Positions 53,204 through 62,139 of a DNA stretch of 64,000 bases are shown here, piece after piece. This DNA is from Insolitispirillum peregrinum (GTDB lineage Bacteria; Pseudomonadota; Alphaproteobacteria; Rhodospirillales; Rhodospirillaceae): assembly GCF_042665255.1 (NCBI RefSeq), contig NZ_JBHTCD010000002.1; one strand, written 5' to 3'. The notes beneath the pieces were generated by a model, which worked only from the letters and a program-made list of their open reading frames with translations, was not told the DNA's origin and searched no databases. The position numbers and the translations under genes were made by a program. Within the stretch, counting starts at the first letter, position 1. Every line of letters starts with the position of its first letter.

Positions 53204-54465
53204 GCGACCAGCCCGCCAACAAGCCGGAACCGCAGGTGGTGACCTTTGGCTGCCGGATGAACACCTATGAATCCGAGGTGATGCGCGACCATGCCCGCTC
53301 TGCCGGGCTGGACAACGCGATCATCATCAACACCTGCGCCGTCACCAGGGAAGCCGAACGGCAGGCCCGACAGACCATCCGCAAGCTGCGGCGGGAAAAC
53401 CCCGAGGCAAAGATCATCGTCACCGGCTGCGCCGCGCAGGTCAATCCCGAGTATTACGCCGGGATGGGCGAGGTCGATCAGGTGCTGGGCAACGCCGAAA
53501 AGCTGCAGCCCGAAAGCTATCACCATGGCATCAACAACCCGGTGCTGGTTGATGACATCATGGAGGTCCGCACCACCACCCCGCACCTGCTGGAAGGCTT
53601 TGAAGGCCGCACCCGCGCCTTTGTGCAGGTGCAGCAGGGCTGTGACCACCGCTGCACCTTCTGCATCATCCCCTACGCCCGTGGGCCGTCGCGCTCGGTG
53701 GCCATCGGGCCGATTGTCGAACAGGTGCGCACGCTGGTCGCCAACGGCTATCGCGAAGTCAGCCTGACCGGGGTCGATATCACCGCCTATGGTGCCGACC
53801 TGCCCGGCCAGCCGCCGCTGGGGCAGATGGTGCGTCGCCTGCTGCAACTGGTCCCCGAGCTGCCACGCCTGCGCCTGACCTCGCTCGACCCGGTGGAGGT
53901 CGATGATGACCTTTTGGAGCTGTTCGGGCGCGAACCGCGCCTGCTGCCGCATGTCCACCTGTCGGTGCAGGCCGGCGATGACATGATCCTGAAACGCATG
54001 AAGCGCCGCCACCTGCGCGCCGATGTGATCGACATCTGCCGCAGAATCCGCGCCCTGCGCCCGGATGTGACCTTTGGCGCCGACCTGATCGCCGGGTTCC
54101 CCACCGAAGACGAGGCGATGTTTGACAACACGCTGGCGATCATCGGCGAAGCCGGTCTGACCCATCTGCATGTGTTCCCCTATTCCTCGCGCCCCGGCAC
54201 GCCAGCGGCCAAAATCCCCGGCCTGCCGAACGAGGTGGTCAAGGAACGCGCCGCCCGTCTGCGCGCCGTTGGCGATCAGGCGCTGGCCGACTGTCTGGCC
54301 CGTCAGGTTGGCAGCACCGTTGCGGTGTTGCTGGAAACCGACACCACCGGCCACAGTGAACAGTTTTTGCCGGTAAGGGTTGACGTTCCGCTGGAAGCAG
54401 GCACCATCCGCACGCTGCGGATTACCGAAGCCAGTGCGACCGAGTTGAAGGGGATTCCTGTCTGA
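53200..54465 (+). CDS. mtaB: tRNA (N6-threonylcarbamoyl-A37) C2-methylthiotransferase MtaB
   Basis: The 421 residues have an N-terminal UPF0004 domain with three cysteines (TFGCRMN, NTCAV, VTGCAAQ) for one 4Fe-4S cluster, the radical SAM core with CDHRCTFC, and a C-terminal TRAM-like domain. MtaB methylthiolates t6A37 in tRNA reading ANN codons. It overlaps dapF by 4 bases and ftsY by 1 base. The dapF-mtaB-ftsY order is conserved in many alphaproteobacteria, as I recall. Confidence 0.93.
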   Translation: MSDQPANKPEPQVVTFGCRMNTYESEVMRDHARSAGLDNAIIINTCAVTREAERQARQTIRKLRRENPEAKIIVTGCAAQVNPEYYAGMGEVDQVLGNAEKLQPESYHHGINNPVLVDDIMEVRTTTPHLLEGFEGRTRAFVQVQQGCDHRCTFCIIPYARGPSRSVAIGPIVEQVRTLVANGYREVSLTGVDITAYGADLPGQPPLGQMVRRLLQLVPELPRLRLTSLDPVEVDDDLLELFGREPRLLPHVHLSVQAGDDMILKRMKRRHLRADVIDICRRIRALRPDVTFGADLIAGFPTEDEAMFDNTLAIIGEAGLTHLHVFPYSSRPGTPAAKIPGLPNEVVKERAARLRAVGDQALADCLARQVGSTVAVLLETDTTGHSEQFLPVRVDVPLEAGTIRTLRITEASATELKGIPV

Positions 54466-55685
54466 TGAGCGATGTGACCCAACCGAAGAAAAAAGGCTGG
54501 CTAAGCCGCCTGTTTGGCGGTGAGACGACAGCGCCCGCCGCTCCGGTTGCCGAAGCCCCTGTGACGGACGATCTGCCCCCGGAGGAAAGCACCACCCCCA
54601 CCGCCGAACCGGTGGCAGAGATCTCGCCTGTCCCCGACCTGACGCCGGAACCCACGCAGGAACCCACCCCGGACCCCGTGGCCGAGCCGGAGCCGGAGCC
54701 GGAACCGGAACCCGAGCCGGTCGTTATTGAACAGGCTCCTCCCCTCCCTGAGAGCAAGACCCCGGAAAAGAAGAGCTGGTTCCAACGCCTGAAAGACGGC
54801 CTGTCGCGTTCGTCGTCGCGGCTGACCACCGGCATCACCGACCTGTTCACCAAGCGCAAGCTTGATGACGAGGCGCTGGAAGAGCTGGAAGAGCTGCTGA
54901 TTCAGGCCGACCTCGGCGTAAAGACAGCCGCCACCCTGACTGCCGCCCTCGCCAAAGGCCGCTTTGGCAAGGACATCACCCCGGAAGAAGTCCGTCAGGC
55001 GCTGGCCGACGAAGCCGCCCGCCTGCTGGAGCCGGTCGCCCGACCGCTGACCATCGACGCCAGCCGCAAGCCGCATGTGATTCTGGTGGTGGGGGTCAAC
55101 GGTGCCGGGAAGACCACCACCATTGGCAAGATGGCGAAACAGTACCGCGAACAGGGCCTGTCGGTGACGCTGGCGGCCGGCGATACGTTCCGCGCCGCTG
55201 CCGTCGAACAGCTCAAGGTGTGGGGCGACCGCACCGGCTGTCCGGTGATCGCCCGCGATACCGGTGCCGATGCCGCCGGTCTGGCCTATGACGCGCTGAA
55301 GGAAGCCACCGCCCGTGGCGATGACGTGCTGATGATCGACACCGCCGGTCGCCTGCACAACAAGGGCGAGCTGATGGAAGAGCTGCGCAAGATCCGCCGG
55401 GTGATCCAGAAACTGGTTCCCGACGCCCCGCACAGCACGCTGCTGGTGCTCGATTCCACCGTCGGCCAGAATGCCCACCAACAGGTGAAGGTGTTCGGCG
55501 AGATGGTCGATGTCAGCGGGCTGGTGATGACCAAGCTCGACGGCACCGCCAAGGGCGGGGTGGTGGTGGCACTGGCGCAGGAATTCGGCCTGCCGGTCCA
55601 CTTCATCGGGGTAGGGGAAACGGTTGACGACCTGCGACCCTTTAATGCCACCGACTTTGCCCGCAGCCTGATGGGTCTTTCCTGA
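54465..55685 (+). CDS. ftsY: Signal recognition particle receptor FtsY
   Basis: The 406 residues have an acidic N-terminal A domain (1-100) with Pro-Glu repeats (EPEPEPEPEP), then the N and G domains of the SRP GTPases. G1 is GVNGAGKT at 210-217, with DTAGR and TKLDGTAKGG downstream and LPVHFIGVGE at the end. It docks ribosome-SRP complexes at the membrane. Its ATG overlaps the mtaB stop in TGATG. A strong terminator follows. Confidence 0.97.
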   Translation: MSDVTQPKKKGWLSRLFGGETTAPAAPVAEAPVTDDLPPEESTTPTAEPVAEISPVPDLTPEPTQEPTPDPVAEPEPEPEPEPEPVVIEQAPPLPESKTPEKKSWFQRLKDGLSRSSSRLTTGITDLFTKRKLDDEALEELEELLIQADLGVKTAATLTAALAKGRFGKDITPEEVRQALADEAARLLEPVARPLTIDASRKPHVILVVGVNGAGKTTTIGKMAKQYREQGLSVTLAAGDTFRAAAVEQLKVWGDRTGCPVIARDTGADAAGLAYDALKEATARGDDVLMIDTAGRLHNKGELMEELRKIRRVIQKLVPDAPHSTLLVLDSTVGQNAHQQVKVFGEMVDVSGLVMTKLDGTAKGGVVVALAQEFGLPVHFIGVGETVDDLRPFNATDFARSLMGLS

Positions 55686-55705
55686 CATAACCATGGATAG
55701 ACGGT

Positions 55706-55745
55706 AAAACGCGCAAACACTCATTGGGTGCTTGCGCGTTTTGTA
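55706..55745 (+). terminator. Rho-independent terminator of the dapF-mtaB-ftsY operon
   Basis: AAAACGCGCAA at 55706-55716 pairs with TTGCGCGTTTT at 55732-55742, with inner ACAC/GGTG pairing; TTGTATG follows. Confidence 0.85.
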
Positions 55746-55866
55746 TGTGTCTCTATGCTCATAATTTCCCTGTGCTTATTCCGGGTGCTTTTGCCGGAAT
55801 GAACGGTTCTGTGCTACTTTCCTTGTACATAAAGGATCGGGACTTTCCCGGAGTAAAATCTTCAGT

Positions 55867-57339
55867 ATGGCTGGCAGAATGCACAAGGGCCGTTGTCACC
55901 ACTACACGTGTCATCTGTATCAGATCATCAAGTCCTGCCTGTTTTTCCTGCTGCTGATGCTCTGGGGGCCCTGTCCTGCCCAGGCTGGAACCGTGGCGCT
56001 GACCACCGCCGAGCAGGCCTATCTGAACAGCCATCCGGTCATCACCTACTGCGCCGACCCTGACTGGGAACCGTTCGAGGTGATCACCGCCGACGGTCAA
56101 CATGTCGGCATCGCCGCCGATCTGCTGCGTCTGGCCGCCGAGCGGGCCGGTGTCCGCTTGCAACTGGTGATCACCCGCAGCTGGGATGAAACGCTGGCAG
56201 ACTCGAAAAGCGGGCGCTGCACCCTGCTCAGTTTCCTGAACCAGTCCCCGGCGCGGGAACAGTGGCTGACCTTTACCGATCCGCTGTTCATTGACAGCAA
56301 CGTGTTCATCACCCGCGAAGAGCATCCCTTCATCACCGACCCCCACGCCCTGAGCGGGGAAAGCATTGTCCTGCCCTATGGCACCTCGATCGAAGAACGG
56401 ATGCGCGCCGATTACCCCAACATCGGGATGATCACCGTCAACGACGAGAAAACCGCCATCGAAATGGTTGATGCCCGGCAGGCGGCAATGACCATGCGCT
56501 CGCTGATCATCGCCGCCTACACAATCCGGGCACAGGGCTATTTCAACCTGAAGATTGCCGGGCAGGTGCCCAATTACGAAAACCGCCTGCGCATTGGCGT
56601 CGCCAAAGACCAGACCATTCTGCGCGACATCCTGAACAAGGGCATTGCCAGCATCACGCCGGTCGAACGCGAAGCGATCATCAACCGCTTTGTCAGCATC
56701 AATATCGAAACGGGCATCGACAGCACGATGATTATCCGGATCGTTGCCGTCGCAGGCGGGCTGGTGCTGCTGGTCCTGTTCTACGCCCTGCACCAGCGGG
56801 CGCTGGGGATCCGGCTGCGACAGGCCGCCCGCACCGACGCCCTGACCGGGCTGGCCAACCGGACCCACCTGAACGAGCTGTTCCCGACCGAAATTACTCG
56901 CGCCCACAGCACCGGCAAGCCGCTATCGGTGATCTTGCTGGATATCGACCATTTCAAGGCGGTCAACGACCAGTTCGGCCATCTGGCCGGGGATCAGGTG
57001 ATCATCGGGGTTGCCACCCTGATCCGCCAGTCGTTGCGGGCCAGCGATCTGGCGGTTCGCTGGGGCGGGGAAGAACTGTTGTTGCTGTGCCGCGATACCC
57101 CGCCGCACGCCGCCCTGTCGCTGGCCGAACGGGTGCGGCAGGCGGTCGAACAGCATCCGTTTGGCGCACCGCCCCATGTCACCATCAGTCTGGGGGTGGC
57201 CTCGCTGTGGCCCGACGAGCAGGAAGACTCCCTGCTGCAACGGGCCGACGACGCCCTGTATCACAGCAAGCGCGCCGGACGGAACCGGGTCACCATCGAT
57301 CACGATGACCATGCCGGGTCGGCCAGAAACAGCCTTTGA
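55867..57339 (+). CDS. Solute-binding domain fused to a diguanylate cyclase
   Basis: The 490 residues have a signal peptide (SCLFFLLLMLWGPCPAQA), a family 3 solute-binding domain (about 45-285; ITYCADPDWEPFEVI, VLPYGTSIEERMRADYP), one transmembrane helix (about 290-310; IVAVAGGLVLLVLFYAL) and a C-terminal GGDEF domain (about 325-480). The active motif is intact as GGEEL, with DIDHFKAVNDQFGH upstream, so it should make c-di-GMP in response to a periplasmic ligand. The binding region lacks obvious breaks. It is a single gene. Confidence 0.9.
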   Translation: MAGRMHKGRCHHYTCHLYQIIKSCLFFLLLMLWGPCPAQAGTVALTTAEQAYLNSHPVITYCADPDWEPFEVITADGQHVGIAADLLRLAAERAGVRLQLVITRSWDETLADSKSGRCTLLSFLNQSPAREQWLTFTDPLFIDSNVFITREEHPFITDPHALSGESIVLPYGTSIEERMRADYPNIGMITVNDEKTAIEMVDARQAAMTMRSLIIAAYTIRAQGYFNLKIAGQVPNYENRLRIGVAKDQTILRDILNKGIASITPVEREAIINRFVSINIETGIDSTMIIRIVAVAGGLVLLVLFYALHQRALGIRLRQAARTDALTGLANRTHLNELFPTEITRAHSTGKPLSVILLDIDHFKAVNDQFGHLAGDQVIIGVATLIRQSLRASDLAVRWGGEELLLLCRDTPPHAALSLAERVRQAVEQHPFGAPPHVTISLGVASLWPDEQEDSLLQRADDALYHSKRAGRNRVTIDHDDHAGSARNSL

Positions 57340-57439
57340 AACGAACCACTGTTTTTCAGGGGTGAAACAGCATCTTCTGTTCCGAGGTCTGGATAACTAT
57401 GGTGATGGCCGCGCGCTGTGCGCTGGCTGGAGTTTGTGC

Positions 57440-57464
57440 GGAAAAAGGCGCTCCCGGTTTTTCC
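57440..57464 (+). other. A/T-armed inverted repeat before the dehydrogenase gene
   Basis: GGAAAAA (57440-57446) and TTTTTCC (57458-57464) are perfect complements, with GTG and CAC just outside. It may be a weak terminator of the upstream gene or an operator for the dehydrogenase. Confidence 0.3.
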
Positions 57465-57510
57465 ACACCACAAACGACCGTAACAACAGCTCGCAACAAA
57501 AGGCAGCCCC

Positions 57511-58587
57511 ATGCAAGCGCAGCAGAAACCCTATCGCATTGCCGTCATCCCCGGCGACGGCATCGGGCAAGAGGTGATGGTCGAAGGCGTCCGTACTCTG
57601 GAAACGGTCAGCAAGGCCCTGAACATCCCGTTGGTGCTCGACTGGTTCGACTTTGCCTCTTGCGATTACTACCTGGCCCATGGCCGCATGCTGCCAGAAG
57701 ACTGGTTCGAAACCCTCAGCACCTATGACGGGATCTTTTTCGGGGCGGTTGGCTGGCCGGAAAAGGTGCCGGACCATATCTCGCTGTGGGGATCGCTGTT
57801 GCAGTTCCGCCGCTCGTTTGACCAGTACGTCAACCTGCGTCCAGTCCGCCTGATGCCCGGAGTGCCGTCGCCGCTGGCGGGCCGGGTGCCGGGGGATATC
57901 GACTTTTACGTCGTGCGCGAAAACACCGAAGGCGAATACACCTCGCTGGGCGGACGGATGTTTGAAGACACCGACCGCGAAGTGGTGATTCAGGAAACGG
58001 TGATGTCCCGCCACGGCGTTGACCGCATCCTGCGCTATGCCTTTGACCTGGCCCAGAGCCGCCCGAAAAAGCACCTGACCGCCGCCACCAAGTCGAACGG
58101 CATTGCCATCTCGATGCCCTACTGGGATGAACGCTGCGCCGCCATGGGGGCGCAATACCCGGACGTGCGGCAGGACAAGTACCACATCGACGCCCTGACC
58201 GCCCAGTTCGTGCTGCACCCCGACCGCTTTGACGTGGTGGTGGCCTCGAACCTGTTCGGCGACATCCTGTCTGATCTGGGTCCGGCCTGCACCGGCACCA
58301 TCGGCATTGCGCCGTCGGCCAACATCAACCCCACCGGCGAACATCCGTCCCTGTTCGAGCCGGTCCACGGCTCGGCCCCGGATATCGCCGGTCAGGGCAT
58401 TGCCAACCCGATCGGCCAGATCTGGACCGCCGCCATGATGCTGGATCATTTCGGCGAAAAGGCCGGTGCAGCGCGTATCATGTCGGCGATCGAACGGGTC
58501 CTGCTGTCCCCGACCAGCCGCACCCGCGATCTGGGCGGTTCGGCCAGCACCGAAGTCTGTGGCAAGGCGATTGCCAGCGAGATCTGA
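57511..58587 (+). CDS. Tartrate dehydrogenase / D-malate dehydrogenase (isopropylmalate dehydrogenase fold)
   Basis: The 358 residues are those of a beta-decarboxylating dehydrogenase. IAVIPGDGIGQEV is the N-terminal hallmark, FFGAVGWPEKVPDHISLWG the subgroup loop, NLRPVRLMPG the substrate region, and VVASNLFGDILSDLG the metal-binding aspartates. The tartrate/D-malate (TtuC/DmlA) subgroup is favoured over LeuB by the WGSLLQFRR loop. It oxidises tartrate or D-malate with NAD. No uptake genes lie beside it. Confidence 0.88.
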   Translation: MQAQQKPYRIAVIPGDGIGQEVMVEGVRTLETVSKALNIPLVLDWFDFASCDYYLAHGRMLPEDWFETLSTYDGIFFGAVGWPEKVPDHISLWGSLLQFRRSFDQYVNLRPVRLMPGVPSPLAGRVPGDIDFYVVRENTEGEYTSLGGRMFEDTDREVVIQETVMSRHGVDRILRYAFDLAQSRPKKHLTAATKSNGIAISMPYWDERCAAMGAQYPDVRQDKYHIDALTAQFVLHPDRFDVVVASNLFGDILSDLGPACTGTIGIAPSANINPTGEHPSLFEPVHGSAPDIAGQGIANPIGQIWTAAMMLDHFGEKAGAARIMSAIERVLLSPTSRTRDLGGSASTEVCGKAIASEI

Positions 58588-58596
58588 TAGGGCTCT

Positions 58597-58777
58597 CGAA
58601 CACGACAATAAGGGGAAAGGGTCCATGGAGCGCTGCTCCATACCTCGCTGGGGCCAGTCGGCCCCGGACCCATTCCTTTGAATCCAAAGAAAAAATGGGG
58701 GCCCGGGGGCATCCTCCCCCGGGCAGGTGCGGACGGCAGTCCGCCATTCTCCACCAACTGTCGTGTCCTGTGATGTG
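58597..58777 (-). repeat. Composite hairpin repeat, copy 5 (long form)
   Basis: On the minus strand it starts about 6 bases after the xerD stop and reads CACAGGACACGACAGTTG, ATGGCGGACTGCCGTCC, CCCGGGGGAGG..CCCCCGGG, the TTTGGATTCAAAG core, GGGGCCGACTGGCCCC, TGGAGCAGCGCTCCA and ends TTATTGTCGTGTTCG. Short terminal inverted repeats, ACACGACA and TGTCGTGT, bound it, giving the clearest view of the whole unit. Confidence 0.75.
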
Positions 58778-58782
58778 AAGCC

Positions 58783-59826
58783 TTACCTCTCCTTGCGCGG
58801 CCTCGGCGGTCCGGGAATGCCGCGCTGTCTCTTTTTGATCAGGTCAGCCATCCCGACCCCACCGGCCAACGGATGCGAGGCCGCGACCAGCGACTGCAAC
58901 CGTTCATCCAGAACGTGGGTATAGATTTCGGTGGTGGCGATGTCGGCATGGCCAAGCATCTGCTGCACACTGCGCAGATCAGCGTCATGTGCCAACAGAT
59001 GGGTGGCAAAGGAATGCCGCAGGACGTGGGGACTGAGCCGTTCGGCCGGCAGCCCCGCCCGTTCCCCGATCTCGGCCAGCATTTTGTAAAAACCATCGCG
59101 GGTCAGATGCCCGGCCTGTGCCGTCGGCGAGGGAAACAGGAACTTTTCAGCCTTTTTGCGCGTTTTCCCTCCCGGCAAGGTGGCCGGGCGATGGGGCAAC
59201 CAGTCCTGAATCGCCTGCTGCGCCGCCGTCGTTAACGGCACCATCCGTTCCTTTGACCCTTTGCCCATCACCACCAGCACGCTCTGGCCCCGCACGACCG
59301 CCGCCAGTGGCAGGGTCACCAGTTCGGTGACACGCAGCCCGGTGGCATAAAGGATTTCCACCAGCGCCCGCCGCCGGGCGATGGCGGTGGCAATCTGGTC
59401 GGCATCGGCGTCCGGGTTGGGAGCCTCGCGGGTGGCCTCCAACAAGACCCGCACTTCCGCTTCGGTGAGAAACTTTGGCAGCGGTTTGCCCAGACGCGGG
59501 GCGTCGAGGGTGGTGGTCGGGTCGCTGTCGCGCACCCGTTCGGCCAGCAGGAAATGATGAAACTGCCGCAGGGCCGACAACCGCCGGGCAGCGGTGCGGG
59601 CCGACAGGTCGCGGGCGGCCAGAGACTGGAGCCAGGCCCGCAAATCCTCTTCGCGCCCGTGATCGGCCTCGACGCCCCGACTGCCGAGGAACAGGGCCAT
59701 GTCCAGCAGATCACGACGATAGGCGTCAATGGTCTGCGGGCTGGCCCCACGCTCGACGGCCATCATTTCAAGGAAGGCTTCGACGCGCAGCAGGCCGCTG
59801 CCAGAAACCGCTACCGCCTCCCCCAT
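58783..59826 (-). CDS. xerD: Site-specific tyrosine recombinase XerD
   Basis: The 347 residues have an N-terminal SAM-like domain (LRVEAFLEMMAVERGASPQTIDAYRRDL, segment) and a catalytic domain with the full set: Arg in ATGLRVTEL, Lys in GKGSKERMV, His and Arg in HVLRHSFATHLL, His in LGHADIATTEIYTHV and the nucleophilic Tyr of IYTHV. XerD with XerC resolves chromosome dimers at dif. Its position next to aroK and the absence of mobile-element genes support the housekeeping role. Its ATG is 3 bases after the stop of the upstream gene. Confidence 0.92.
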   Translation of the reverse strand: MGEAVAVSGSGLLRVEAFLEMMAVERGASPQTIDAYRRDLLDMALFLGSRGVEADHGREEDLRAWLQSLAARDLSARTAARRLSALRQFHHFLLAERVRDSDPTTTLDAPRLGKPLPKFLTEAEVRVLLEATREAPNPDADADQIATAIARRRALVEILYATGLRVTELVTLPLAAVVRGQSVLVVMGKGSKERMVPLTTAAQQAIQDWLPHRPATLPGGKTRKKAEKFLFPSPTAQAGHLTRDGFYKMLAEIGERAGLPAERLSPHVLRHSFATHLLAHDADLRSVQQMLGHADIATTEIYTHVLDERLQSLVAASHPLAGGVGMADLIKKRQRGIPGPPRPRKER

Positions 59827-59828
59827 TC

Positions 59829-61667
59829 CTACAGCCCCGAAGCAATCGCAGCCTGCACCGCCAACGCCCGCGCGTCAGCGGTCAGGCCAACCTGCCGCAA
59901 GCTGTCGATCATCAGGCTGAGGGCCCCATCGGACAGCGCAGCTACCGGCTGGCCATCGGCCACCAGCATCACCAGCCCGATGGTTTCGCCAACGTGCTTT
60001 TGCCCGGCAGCCCGGATCAACGCCTGCCAGCGGCTGGCCGACGGCGTTTGACCCGCATCCCGCGCACTGGTGGCCCACAAATCGGCCCACAGGCCGGGGT
60101 CCAGACGATCGCCAACCGCTTGCAGCAAGGTCAGCAGGCGCTGTTCGCGCCGGGCGATATCCTCGCTCTTGCCCGCTTGTGCCTTGCGCCATGCCGCCAG
60201 CGCATCCGCCGACAGCCCGGAGGAAAAGCCATTGAACGCCAGACGATCCAGCAGGGCGGTCTGTGCGCCATTGCTCTGACTTTGAGCCAGTTTCAGCCAC
60301 GGGCGCGCCTGCTCTGCCGCCCCGCTGGCCAGCAAAATCCGCGCCGCCGTCCCGGCGAACCAGCCCAGATCGGGCGTGACCGGCATGGTCTGCACCATCG
60401 GCCCGTAGAGGCTGGCCGCCAGCAGCGGCATCGCGCGACTGTTGGCCTGCTCCCACGCTTTGGCCACCACCTGCGCCTGATCGGGCACCGACCCTTGCGC
60501 CTTCGCCCGCACCCACAGCGCCGCCGTGGCCGCCGCAGACGGGTCCGCCGCCAGCGTTTCCAGCGGGCTGGCCGACAGCTTGCCCGCCTGCACCGCCTTG
60601 TCATACAGCCCGGTCAGGGCTTCGCGCGACAGGGCAGCACGCTGGAACGCCTGTTCACCCGCCACCGCCCGCATCAGGGGATCAATCTTGCTGCTGGCCG
60701 CCCCCTGCCCCGACAGGGCCAGCGTGCGCGCCAGCCAGGCGGGTGGCGACACCAGAACGCCGGTCGGGAGCGGTTTGCCACTGCTGCGCAACATCACCGC
60801 CGCCAGCGGGGTCGGGTCTTTCAGCGACTCCAGCGGCAGCACCTGCAAGCCGGACAGGCTTTCGGCCACCCAGAAGAACAGCGGATCGTTTTCCGCCTCG
60901 CCCTGATCGCGCAACAGGCCGGTCTGCATCGCCGCCCCGTCACCGTGACCAGCCAGATATTCGCAATAGACCATCGCCTTTTGCCACGGCGTGCTGGCCG
61001 CCTGTTCCAGTTGTTGCCGCACGATGGCACAGGCAGACTCGCTATCGCCGTTGATCAGCAGGCTGTTGACCTGCGACAGGATCATCACCTCGCTGCGCGA
61101 CTGGGCGGGGACCAGATCGACCAGCGCCCGCACTTCCTCGGTGTTGCCCAACAGCAGCAATTGCCGGATGCGGGCTTCGAGGAAACTGCCATCCTTTCCC
61201 CCGGCCGCACTGCCACCGCCCTGCGCCGGAGGCTCGCTGTTCAGAACCAGCATCCGCCGCTGCAGGTCACTCAGTGCCGGAACCTGCTGCGCCATCTGGG
61301 CCGCAATCAGTCGTTCGGCAAACCGGCGGCTGGTGGGGGTGCCATCGCTCCAGATATCGCCCGGCATTCCGGCCAGCCCCGGTTCGATCAGGCCCTTGCC
61401 GTCGATGGTCAGCGGACGCAAGTCCTTGACCTCGAACAGCGAGGCCCGGTTGCCTTCCGGTGCAGGTGCCGAGGGCGGAGGGGTCGGGGCTGGTGTGGCC
61501 GCAGGTGCCGGAACCGGAGCAGCAAGCGGTGCCCCGCCCTGATCCGCCGGAACCAGCGACAGCGGTTGTTGCGCCCCGGCCGGTCCGCCCGCCAGCACGC
61601 CGATCACCATCACTCCGGCCACCAGACTGCCCCGGATGGCCCACCCCAGCCCCACCTGCCGCATCAT
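59829..61667 (-). CDS. Secreted or periplasmic helical-repeat protein of unknown function
   Basis: The 612 residues have a signal peptide (VAGVMVIGVLAGGPAGA), a Pro/Ala-rich linker (about 45-75) and a long all-helical body. Repeating helix pairs, such as LEARIRQLLLLGNTEEVRALVDLV and ALWVRAKAQGSVPDQAQVVAKAWEQA (segments), suggest TPR-like or HEAT-like repeats. I do not recognise a named family. It ends 2 bases before xerD and starts 9 bases after a small membrane gene, so the three form an operon. This context recurs beside aroK in Rhodospirillales, from memory. Confidence 0.75.
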   Translation of the reverse strand: MMRQVGLGWAIRGSLVAGVMVIGVLAGGPAGAQQPLSLVPADQGGAPLAAPVPAPAATPAPTPPPSAPAPEGNRASLFEVKDLRPLTIDGKGLIEPGLAGMPGDIWSDGTPTSRRFAERLIAAQMAQQVPALSDLQRRMLVLNSEPPAQGGGSAAGGKDGSFLEARIRQLLLLGNTEEVRALVDLVPAQSRSEVMILSQVNSLLINGDSESACAIVRQQLEQAASTPWQKAMVYCEYLAGHGDGAAMQTGLLRDQGEAENDPLFFWVAESLSGLQVLPLESLKDPTPLAAVMLRSSGKPLPTGVLVSPPAWLARTLALSGQGAASSKIDPLMRAVAGEQAFQRAALSREALTGLYDKAVQAGKLSASPLETLAADPSAAATAALWVRAKAQGSVPDQAQVVAKAWEQANSRAMPLLAASLYGPMVQTMPVTPDLGWFAGTAARILLASGAAEQARPWLKLAQSQSNGAQTALLDRLAFNGFSSGLSADALAAWRKAQAGKSEDIARREQRLLTLLQAVGDRLDPGLWADLWATSARDAGQTPSASRWQALIRAAGQKHVGETIGLVMLVADGQPVAALSDGALSLMIDSLRQVGLTADARALAVQAAIASGL

Positions 61668-61676
61668 TTGTCTGCC

Positions 61677-61817
61677 TTATTTCTGGAACCGTTCCGCCGG
61701 GATCTGCTTTTCCACCTGCGCCAGCGGCGGGTCCATATTCCACGTCGCCAGGAAGACGACGCCGCCCACCACAGCCACCAGCACCAGAATCACAATCAAC
61801 CGAGTCAGGAAAGTCAT
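61677..61817 (-). CDS. 46-residue single-pass membrane protein
   Basis: It begins MTFLTRLIVILVLVAVVGG and has one transmembrane helix (about 5-24) followed by a polar tail (ATWNMDPPLAQVEKQIPAERF). The stop is 9 bases before the following secreted-protein gene, where AAGG provides its ribosome-binding site. A short membrane helix plus a Pro-rich, Glu/Lys tail is typical of small conserved proteins found in this context. The function is unknown, and being short it is easily missed. Probably in an operon with the secreted protein and xerD. Confidence 0.65.
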   Translation of the reverse strand: MTFLTRLIVILVLVAVVGGVVFLATWNMDPPLAQVEKQIPAERFQK

Positions 61818-62139
61818 CGAACAACACTCTTGTTTGTGGCACCACCGGTCAGGCTGTCCCTGTCACCGGCCCGGACGAATTTTTGTCATCGAAGGGGGCA
61901 GTCTAGCACGGTAACCGTGGCTTTTGTGTGATCCGGCACAAGTCCGGGCCGCAAACAAAACACGGGGTAGCAGTTTACAGACGCCCCGTTAGCGCGGTAA
62001 AAGCGCAGGACAGATTTGGCGTGTCCCCCCTTTCCGATGCAGAAAGGCCAGACAGTCTAGCTCCCCCTCAGGCGACTGGCAACGCACGCAAAAATGACAG
62101 ACAGCATAAAAGGGCGGGGACGAAACGGGAGTGGTTGGC
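61818..62139. other. Divergent promoter region of aroK-aroB and the xerD operon
   Basis: This 322-base gap contains no gene that I can support. A small hairpin (ACGGTAACCGT near 61909-61919) is the only structure seen. It must carry the promoters of both operons. Confidence 0.5.

Noticed and set aside
58783..59826. Tyrosine recombinase as a sign of an integrated element
   Set aside because: No phage or transposon genes, attachment repeats or tRNA are nearby, and the sequence and the aroK-linked location fit housekeeping XerD.
59475..61931. An 818-codon open frame antisense to xerD and the secreted protein
   Set aside because: It is extremely Arg- and Gln-rich, has no domain, and covers two genes with good sense-strand evidence.
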